DNA of 51,930 bases from Streptococcus acidominimus (GTDB lineage: Bacteria; Bacillota; Bacilli; Lactobacillales; Streptococcaceae). The position numbers were made by a program, and so were the translations under genes. The stretch's first letter is position 1, and each line of letters begins with the position of its first letter. Below are positions 43,892 to 51,930 of this stretch, in pieces. The notes below the pieces were generated by a model, which made no database searches, was not told where the DNA came from, and saw only the letters and a program-made list of their open reading frames with translations. The DNA lies in assembly GCF_001921825.1 (NCBI RefSeq), contig NZ_MSJL01000012.1, forward strand, positions 1 to 51,930, read 5' to 3'.

Positions 43892-44767
43892 TTATTCAAG
43901 GGCGCTTGCTCCTGCAACAATCTCTGTAATTTCTTGCGTAATGGCTGCCTGACGGGCGCGATTGTAACGGATGGTCAAATTATCAATGGCTGATTTAGCA
44001 TTGTCTGTCGCTGTCTGCATGGCGATCATACCCGCCGCATTTTCAGCTGTTTTGGCATCCAAAATCGCACCGTAAATCGTCGATTCAGCATACTGGGTCA
44101 AGAGTTGCCCCAAAATCGCTTCCCGACTTGGCTCTAATTCAAAGGTAGCCGTATAGCCATCTGCTTCATTGTGATCCAAGTCTTCTACGGGCAACATCTG
44201 CTGTACCCGAACTTGGCGGCTCAAACTATTGATATGGTGATTGTAGCAGACATACAATTCATCAAAGATTTCATTCTTGTACATCTCCACCGATTTTGAA
44301 ATGATTTTCTGAACATCGTCAAAACTTGGATTATCTGCTAGACCGCTTAATTCAAAGATGGGCTGAATACCGCGCGCCCGAAAGAAATCTGCCCCCATTC
44401 CACCAATCGCAATGATTTCATACTCGTCCTTGCTCGCATGGTCCTGTTCAATCATTTCCATCACTGCTTTTAAAATCATTGCATTGTAGCTACCTTTTAA
44501 GCCACTATCAGAGGTAATCACGATATAACCTGATTTTTGGATCGGTCTCCGAATCAGCATCGGATTGGTCGAACCCTTTATCAATTCGCCACGAAGCAAA
44601 TCCGTCGTGATTTTTCGAACCTTGCTGGCATAAATTTGAAAAGATTTAGCCAACTGCTCTGACTTGGCTAGCTTGGCAGCTGATACCATCTGCATAGCAC
44701 CTGTGATTTGACTGGTTTTCTTTGTAGAGGCAATTTTTGTTTTAATTTCATTGAGAGAACCTGCCAT
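43892..44767 (-). CDS. atpG: F1 ATP synthase gamma subunit
   Basis: A 291-residue central-stalk subunit. The N-terminal helix ([31 protein letters not shown]) and the C-terminal helix ([24 protein letters not shown]) form the antiparallel coiled coil that rotates inside the alpha3beta3 head. It starts 12 bp after atpA. Confidence 0.97.
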   Translation of the reverse strand: MAGSLNEIKTKIASTKKTSQITGAMQMVSAAKLAKSEQLAKSFQIYASKVRKITTDLLRGELIKGSTNPMLIRRPIQKSGYIVITSDSGLKGSYNAMILKAVMEMIEQDHASKDEYEIIAIGGMGADFFRARGIQPIFELSGLADNPSFDDVQKIISKSVEMYKNEIFDELYVCYNHHINSLSRQVRVQQMLPVEDLDHNEADGYTATFELEPSREAILGQLLTQYAESTIYGAILDAKTAENAAGMIAMQTATDNAKSAIDNLTIRYNRARQAAITQEITEIVAGASALE

Positions 44768-44779
44768 AACACTTCTCCT

Positions 44780-46285
44780 TTACTTAAAGACAGACTGATC
44801 TTTGAATTCCTGAATCGCAGCATCCAAGTCGTCTGTATTTGGCAAGTCTTTTGTGATACGGATAGTATCTAAAAGATTGTCATGGTGCAAGTCAAAGTAA
44901 GCATACAGTTCTGCTTCAAAGGTCAAAATATCGTCGATTGGTACAGAGTCCAAGAAGCCATTGGTCAAGGCATAAAGAATCAAAACCTGTTTCTCAACTG
45001 GCAATGGCTTGTGAAGCGGCTGCTTCAAAACTTCAACTGTCCGACGCCCGCGGTTCAACTTAGCCTGCGTTGCTGCATCTAGATCCGAACCAAACTGGGT
45101 AAAGGCCTCCAATTCACGGTAAGAGGCAAGGTCAATCCGAAGCGTCCCTGCTACTTTTTTCATGGCCTTGATTTGGGCTGAACCACCGACACGGGATACG
45201 GAAGATCCGGCATCAATGGCTGGACGAATCCCTGAGTTGAACAAATCATCTTTCAAGAAAATTTGTCCATCTGTGATGGAGATAACGTTGGTTGCGATAT
45301 AGGCTGAAATATCCCCTGCCTGGGTTTCAATAAATGGTAGGGCAGTAATGGATCCACCCCCTAATTCATCTGATACCTTTGCAGAGCGCTCTAACAAACG
45401 ACTGTGTAGGTAAAAGACATCTCCCGGATACGCCTCACGACCGGGTGGACGACGAAGAAGCAGGGATAGTTCACGGTAGGCTACCGCTTGTTTGGACAAA
45501 TCATCATAGACAATCAAGACATGCTTGCCCTCATACATAAATTCTTCTGCCATGGCAACACCTGCATAGGGTGCTAAAAATAGCAAAGGCGATGGTTGAG
45601 AGGCTGAAGCTGTCACCACGATTGTGTAATCAAGAGCCCCGTACTGGCGAAGTGTTTCTACCTGAGTACGCACGGTTGATTCTTTCTGTCCAATTGCTAC
45701 ATAGATACAAATCATATCCTGATCCTTCTGGTTCAAGATCGTATCAATCGCAAGCGAGGTTTTCCCTGTCTGACGGTCTCCGATAATCAGTTCCCGCTGA
45801 CCACGACCGATTGGCACGAGGGCATCAATGGCCTTCAAGCCTGTTTGCAGGGGTTCATTCACAGATTTCCGCTGCATTACACCCGGCGCTGGATACTCAA
45901 TCGGTCTTGTTTTACTTGTCCGAATTTCACCGAGTCCGTCTACCGGCTGTCCAAGCGGATTGACCACACGACCAATCAAGGATTGACCGACTGGCACTTC
46001 CATGATTTTTCCTGTCCGGCGCACAACAGAACCTTCTCGAATATCGGTAAAGGGACCTAGAATAATAATCCCCACATCCACGGTTTCCAGATTCTGTGCC
46101 ATTCCGATCGTGCCATTTTCAAAAACAAGAAGCTCTCCACTCATGGCATTATCCAGACCGTGGGCACGGGCGATTCCGTCACCAATATAGGTCACGACCC
46201 CTGTCTCGGTATAGTCAAAATCAGGTTGGAACCCTTCAATTTGTTGTTTTAGTAAAGCGCTAATTTCTTGTGCATTAATCACCAA
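44780..46285 (-). CDS. atpA: F1 ATP synthase alpha subunit
   Basis: A 501-residue non-catalytic nucleotide-binding subunit. The Walker [12 protein letters not shown] is near residue 170, and '[23 protein letters not shown]' and the Arg-finger region 'VSRVGGSAQ' are conserved. It forms the hexamer with beta. Confidence 0.97.
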   Translation of the reverse strand: MVINAQEISALLKQQIEGFQPDFDYTETGVVTYIGDGIARAHGLDNAMSGELLVFENGTIGMAQNLETVDVGIIILGPFTDIREGSVVRRTGKIMEVPVGQSLIGRVVNPLGQPVDGLGEIRTSKTRPIEYPAPGVMQRKSVNEPLQTGLKAIDALVPIGRGQRELIIGDRQTGKTSLAIDTILNQKDQDMICIYVAIGQKESTVRTQVETLRQYGALDYTIVVTASASQPSPLLFLAPYAGVAMAEEFMYEGKHVLIVYDDLSKQAVAYRELSLLLRRPPGREAYPGDVFYLHSRLLERSAKVSDELGGGSITALPFIETQAGDISAYIATNVISITDGQIFLKDDLFNSGIRPAIDAGSSVSRVGGSAQIKAMKKVAGTLRIDLASYRELEAFTQFGSDLDAATQAKLNRGRRTVEVLKQPLHKPLPVEKQVLILYALTNGFLDSVPIDDILTFEAELYAYFDLHHDNLLDTIRITKDLPNTDDLDAAIQEFKDQSVFK

Positions 46286-46306
46286 AAGAACACCACTTTC
46301 TATTTT

Positions 46307-46840
46307 CTAAAGTCTATTTCGAATTTCTTTCAATTGCGTCCGCACACTGGCATCAAGCACCTTGTGGTTAACCGTAATGATAAAGCCACCGAGTACCTCT
46401 TTGTCAATTTCTTCTACAATATTGCGAACTTTCAATGAAAAACGGCTCTCCACTAGCTGGCGCACTCTTTCTTTTTGTTCATCTGTTAATGGGTAAACAG
46501 ACACGACATGCGCATCAAACTCCTGCTTGCTCTTGCTAATCAAGATCAGGGTTGCTTCTAGTGTCTCAACGAGCAAGTCGGCATGTCCGTCTCGCGCTAC
46601 GGCTTCGATCAAATCATTGACTTGACGGTAGGTCGACTGACGAATGGCATGAACAAATTCCGCCTTCTCGGCTTGAGAAACCGTTGCGGATAAGAGAATT
46701 CGATTTAATTTACTATCATGAATCACTGTGAGAATAGCCGAGATTTGGTCATAAATCGTCCAGATATCCTCACGATCATATACCTTATCAACGAATGATT
46801 GAGCATATTTTTGCACTAGGGCAGTTTCTCTAGCATTCAT
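46307..46840 (-). CDS. atpH: ATP synthase delta subunit
   Basis: A 177-residue peripheral-stalk protein with a helical N-terminal domain ([13 protein letters not shown]...) and the C-terminal signature '[24 protein letters not shown]'. Its ATG overlaps the atpF stop by one base. Confidence 0.93.
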   Translation of the reverse strand: MNARETALVQKYAQSFVDKVYDREDIWTIYDQISAILTVIHDSKLNRILLSATVSQAEKAEFVHAIRQSTYRQVNDLIEAVARDGHADLLVETLEATLILISKSKQEFDAHVVSVYPLTDEQKERVRQLVESRFSLKVRNIVEEIDKEVLGGFIITVNHKVLDASVRTQLKEIRNRL

Positions 46841-47343
46841 TATTCTTCTCCTAGCCTATCAAGATAGCGGTTAATCAACTCGCTATGTGCCTGCTGATCC
46901 AAGTCTTCCAAGATAATTTTACTTGCCAAATCGACCGCTAAATCCGCGACTTGAACATGCAATTTCTCTTGAGCTTCACGCTTCTCTGCTTCAATTTCTA
47001 AATCCGCCTTCTTCTTCAAGGCTTCGATTTCCACTTTAGCTTGTTCTAACATGCGTTTTTTCTCTAATTTTGCCCGATCAACAGCATCTTGAACAATCTT
47101 TTGTCCCTCTATACGACCTTGCGCCAACTCTTGCTCTCTTTGGTCGACAAGACTTGAGGCTTCTGCCAATTTTTCTTCGGCAGCATCAATGTCGCTTGAA
47201 ATTTTAGCAGCACGTTCTTCAAAAATACCTGTAATCTTATCCCAAGCAAAAAGGCGAATCGCCACAATCAATACGGCAAATGAAGCCGTTACTAGAATAA
47301 AATTACCAAGCATGGTACTGTTTATACTTAGTCCTGTAATCAT
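46840..47343 (-). CDS. atpF: ATP synthase Fo subunit b
   Basis: A 167-residue protein with one N-terminal membrane helix ([23 protein letters not shown]) and a long charged coiled coil ([27 protein letters not shown]...), as expected for the peripheral stalk dimer. Confidence 0.95.
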   Translation of the reverse strand: MITGLSINSTMLGNFILVTASFAVLIVAIRLFAWDKITGIFEERAAKISSDIDAAEEKLAEASSLVDQREQELAQGRIEGQKIVQDAVDRAKLEKKRMLEQAKVEIEALKKKADLEIEAEKREAQEKLHVQVADLAVDLASKIILEDLDQQAHSELINRYLDRLGEE

Positions 47344-47360
47344 GAATACCTAATCCTTTC

Positions 47361-48077
47361 CTATTCACCTTCAACTTGAATTTTCTTGTTCAAATACATC
47401 GAAACCAGCATGACAAACACGTAGGCTTGCAAGCAGGAAATAAAGACTGAAAAACCAGTCCAGATGACATTCAGTAGGAAGGCGATTGGATAAGCAAATG
47501 CACTTTTTTGCGACATCTGTACCAAGAGGGTCACTAGAATTTCACCGGCAAAGATATTTCCGTACAAACGAAGTGCAAGAGAAGCTACGTTGGTCACTTC
47601 TTCCAGAATATTCATCGGAGCCATCGCCCAAGGGGTCACAAATGCTTTTAAGTAATTTTTCAATCCTTGGCGGCGCACACCTTCTACATGGCAGAAGACA
47701 ACTGCCATGATGGCTAGTCCGAAGTCGTATGCCATATTAGAAGTTGGAGAAGTCCAAAAGTTCACACCTTCTGATGACTCTAGCTTGGTCATCAAGCCGA
47801 GGTTATTCGCCACCAAGAGGAATAAGAACAGAACAAAGAAATAAAGAGCGTACCTTTTTGATTCTGTATCGCCCAAATTTCCCTTGGTAAAGTTCATGGT
47901 TAGCTCATAGACATATTCCAAAACATTTTGCTTCCCCTTTGGTTTCAATGTCATATTGCGACTTGCCCAAAATACAAGTAAAAATATACTGGTGATAGTA
48001 ACCATTGTGACAATGATCATGGTTACATCAAAGGTTACAGGACCTAGAGTAATAGTTGGAGCTGCAGTTCCTTCCAC
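47361..48077 (-). CDS. atpB: ATP synthase Fo subunit a
   Basis: A 238-residue polytopic membrane protein. The essential proton-path Arg170 lies in [16 protein letters not shown], and the C-terminal helices '[26 protein letters not shown]' complete the half-channels. Confidence 0.96.
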   Translation of the reverse strand: MEGTAAPTITLGPVTFDVTMIIVTMVTITSIFLLVFWASRNMTLKPKGKQNVLEYVYELTMNFTKGNLGDTESKRYALYFFVLFLFLLVANNLGLMTKLESSEGVNFWTSPTSNMAYDFGLAIMAVVFCHVEGVRRQGLKNYLKAFVTPWAMAPMNILEEVTNVASLALRLYGNIFAGEILVTLLVQMSQKSAFAYPIAFLLNVIWTGFSVFISCLQAYVFVMLVSMYLNKKIQVEGE

Positions 48078-48113
48078 GATTACTCCCCCTTTCTAATGAT
48101 TCTGAGGCATTCC

Positions 48114-48317
48114 TTATCCACGCAAGAAAAGTGTCATCGCTAGGGTTACGAAGAAGGTCCCCTCGATAAAGGCAACGCCCATGAATACTCCTGTCATTAG
48201 TTTGCTTTGTAGTTCAGGCTGACGTGCTGTTGAGCTAAGATAGCTAGCAACCAGAAGTCCCTCACCAACACTAACACCTAAACAGGCAATACCTAAAGCT
48301 AATGCAGATACATCCAT
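48114..48317 (-). CDS. atpE: ATP synthase Fo subunit c
   Basis: A 67-residue two-helix hairpin with the polar loop TARQPE and the ion-binding Glu52 in VAFIEGTFF. There is no extended Na+ signature, so proton coupling is likely. The GVSVGEGLL pattern of helix 1 is typical of streptococci. First gene of the operon; AAAGGAG precedes the ATG. Confidence 0.95.
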   Translation of the reverse strand: MDVSALALGIACLGVSVGEGLLVASYLSSTARQPELQSKLMTGVFMGVAFIEGTFFVTLAMTLFLRG

Positions 48318-48352
48318 TTTTTAATTCTCCTTTAAAATTTTTATACCATGAT

Positions 48353-48408
48353 AGGATACTCCTAAAAAATGCTTTTGTCAAGAAAAGACAGTAGTTGAAA
48401 ACGTTTTT
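48353..48408 (-). promoter_or_regulatory. atp operon promoter with an upstream cre-like element
   Basis: TTGACA (48376-48381), 17 bp and TATCCT (48353-48358). About 15 bp upstream of the -35, TGAAAACGTTTTTC (48396-48409) resembles a CcpA site with an imperfect end, a place where CcpA would activate rather than block. The cre reading is tentative. Confidence 0.7.
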
Positions 48409-48421
48409 CGCTTGGAGTGTC

Positions 48422-48455
48422 TAGAAAAAAAGAAAAGATTTTACACCTTTTCTTC
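48422..48455 (-). terminator. terminator of the ligA-lipid kinase operon
   Basis: AAGAAAAG / CTTTTCTT with a 9-nt loop followed by TTTTTC on the minus strand, immediately after the kinase stop codon. Confidence 0.75.
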
Positions 48456-49499
48456 CTATTTAATAGTATCTTCCAGATGATCTGTCTCTTCAATAAATCG
48501 TTTGGTCATGTCTTCTCGACTGGTATCCTCCATATCAAGAGTAATGGCCTCGTCAGCCACCTTATCCGTATCTGCAAAAAATGCAATGTGATTGGCAAGA
48601 TTGACCAATTCAACAGGGGCATCTCCTCCGTACTCACCATCGAGATTCAACATCATCCGATTGTTGCTGTCCAAGGATTCGACAGTTAACTGCCGCGTCT
48701 TGATATACTCGATCTTATCGCTATCGACATGCTTACCACCATCAATAACGAGACGAATCAGATGTAGGATTTCAAAGAGGTTTCCTGTCTTGACCATGAT
48801 CAGGGTAAACATACCGTCGTCTAGCTTAGCGTCTGGAACAATCTGTTCAAAACCACCGATCGAATTGGTCAGGGCAACGAAAATCATTGAAATTTTTCCC
48901 TCAAATACTCCTTGGTCATGTGTCACACGAACGGGTGTAAATTGCACCTGCGGTAATAGCTCTGCCCCCTTTACGACATAGGCTAGGTAACCAAAGATGG
49001 TCTTGAGTTGGCTCGGAACACTGTACGTCAACTCGGTCAAGGTTCCAGCTGCTGCAATATTGATAAAGTAGCTCTCGCCAGCTGCTTGATTTTTAGCAAG
49101 ACCGATGTCCATAAGAACGGTCTGCTGTTTTCCAATCACCTTGGCAGCTTCAATCGGATTGCCCCGTGGAATCTTCAAGGCACGGGCGTAGTCATTGGTC
49201 GTTCCAGTCGGGATAATCGCCATTTGCGGGCGTTCTGGAAGAAAGGCAATGCCATTGACGACTTCGTTGATCGTCCCGTCACCTCCTGCCGCAATAATCA
49301 GATCCACCCCTGCCTTGGCTACTCTCGTCGCTTCATTTTTTGCGGAATCTGGTTCAGGACTTGTCTGAAAAGCTGACGTTTCATAGCCAAACCCTTCTAA
49401 AATATGCAAAACGTCTGCTACATTTTTCTTCATGATTTCCTGTCCAGAAACAGGATTGTAAATCAATCGTGCTCGTTTTCTTCGTTCCATCTGTTGCAC
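48456..49499 (-). CDS. diacylglycerol kinase-family lipid kinase
   Basis: A 347-residue protein of the DagK/YegS type. The N-terminal 'RARLIYNPVSGQEIMKKN' and the nucleotide motif 'AAGGDGTINEVVNGI' with 'IPTGTTNDYARAL' define the diacylglycerol kinase catalytic domain. The C-terminal region holds 'DAKLDDGMFTLIMVKTG' and a metal-site-like segment. It phosphorylates diacylglycerol to phosphatidic acid, recycling the by-product of lipoteichoic acid synthesis. It starts directly at the ligA stop, so it is probably cotranscribed. Confidence 0.92.
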   Translation of the reverse strand: MQQMERRKRARLIYNPVSGQEIMKKNVADVLHILEGFGYETSAFQTSPEPDSAKNEATRVAKAGVDLIIAAGGDGTINEVVNGIAFLPERPQMAIIPTGTTNDYARALKIPRGNPIEAAKVIGKQQTVLMDIGLAKNQAAGESYFINIAAAGTLTELTYSVPSQLKTIFGYLAYVVKGAELLPQVQFTPVRVTHDQGVFEGKISMIFVALTNSIGGFEQIVPDAKLDDGMFTLIMVKTGNLFEILHLIRLVIDGGKHVDSDKIEYIKTRQLTVESLDSNNRMMLNLDGEYGGDAPVELVNLANHIAFFADTDKVADEAITLDMEDTSREDMTKRFIEETDHLEDTIK

Positions 49500-51492
<1,993 letters not shown>

Positions 51493-51523
51493 AAAAACAA
51501 TATCATACGCCTATAAATAATTA

Positions 51524-51548
51524 AAACGCCCTTATTGACAGGGCGTTT
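51524..51548 (-). terminator. intrinsic terminator upstream of ligA
   Basis: AAACGCCCT / AGGGCGTTT, 9 bp with a 7-nt loop, followed on the minus strand by TTAATTATTT. It would end a minus-strand transcript from beyond the right edge. Confidence 0.75.
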
Positions 51549-51559
51549 AATGTATTAAT

Positions 51560-51930
51560 ACTCGTCAAAAATCAAATTCTGACGTCGTTCATTCACCTTG
51601 CTGAGTAAAAAGCTCCAGTGGAGGTTTTTAGCCTGTTCCCTTAAAACAAGAAAGAACAGAGTTCTATTTGCTTCACCAGTCTAGGAATAGACTGGTGAAG
51701 GTTGGAAATAAAGAAAACGAAGTTTTCGTCAACCCAATCTAGGAAGAGATTGTTGGAGCAGGTAGAACGAGTGTCCTCGTGTCAAACGCTCTCGTATCTT
51801 GGGTAATTGAGTTCAGCCTAAAACCTCGGAAAAAAGATAGACTTCCTTGTGTTCATCGAACACCTCGTCAGTCTCCTATTTTTCGTTCGTTTTTTTAACG
51901 GCTTCACATCTTATATAACTGAACTCGGAC
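51560..51930. repeat. mosaic intergenic repeat block R6, running off the right edge
   Basis: No gene. Modules include CTTCACCAGTCTA/TAGACTGGTGAAG (51671-51700), an imperfect CCAATCT/AGATTG-TTGG hairpin (51735-51757), 'cgagtgtcctcgtgtcaaac', 'ctctcgtatctt' and, at the edge, 'aactgaactcggac'. Confidence 0.85.

Overview
The window reads as a low-GC Firmicute chromosome, most probably a Streptococcus close to S. suis. Evidence: the pheS-GNAT-pheT cluster with a Phe T-box, the F-ATPase operon in the streptococcal order c-a-b-delta-alpha-gamma-beta-epsilon, the murA-epuA-endA block next to it, YSIRK/LPXTG wall-anchored proteins, and a complete beta-glucuronide/hexuronate pathway. The species is inference; genus-level placement is fairly safe. 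Every convincing gene but two is on the minus strand. The exceptions are a small AT-rich plus-strand operon near 36.2-37.0 kb.

Layout. 0-5.3 kb: edge of an IS5-type element, then the phenylalanyl-tRNA synthetase operon (T-box, pheS, GNAT acetyltransferase, pheT, DUF2087 protein, cytidine-deaminase-like protein). 5.4-21.9 kb: a surface-protein island with four cell-wall-anchored proteins: a Cna_B adhesin ending in LPATN, two YSIRK proteins (one with a collagen-like tract, one with five G5 repeats), and a 1942-residue Ig-like/collagen-like protein. The last is translationally coupled to two cytoplasmic genes, one of them DivIVA-like. 22.4-35.9 kb: a GH3 beta-hexosaminidase and the hexuronate regulon. 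The GPH transporter imports glucuronides, UidA releases glucuronate, UxaC, an SDR reductase and UxuA convert it to KDG, and KdgK and KdgA finish the path. A FadR/GntR-type regulator lies inside the locus, and the same palindrome sits between -35 and -10 of both main promoters. 36.1-37.0 kb: a two-gene plus-strand operon encoding a secreted bacteriocin-like precursor and a 54-residue two-helix membrane protein that may give immunity. 38.3-41.2 kb: endA, epuA, murA, DUF1146. 41.3-48.4 kb: the atp operon. 48.4-51.5 kb: a diacylglycerol-kinase-type lipid kinase and ligA.

The most striking feature is a family of mosaic intergenic repeats in large blocks: 24.2-24.9, 33.8-34.3, 37.0-38.3, 43.2-43.9 (inside the atp operon, between gamma and beta) and 51.55-51.93 kb. 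They are chains of hairpins. Between copies the stem sequences differ but pairing is kept by compensatory change. One 332-bp copy is duplicated without a difference. A second recurring observation is three start codons placed exactly 6 nt after an extended -10 box, which predicts leaderless mRNAs, including ligA.

All calls come from reading the sequence and recalled family knowledge. No database search was run.
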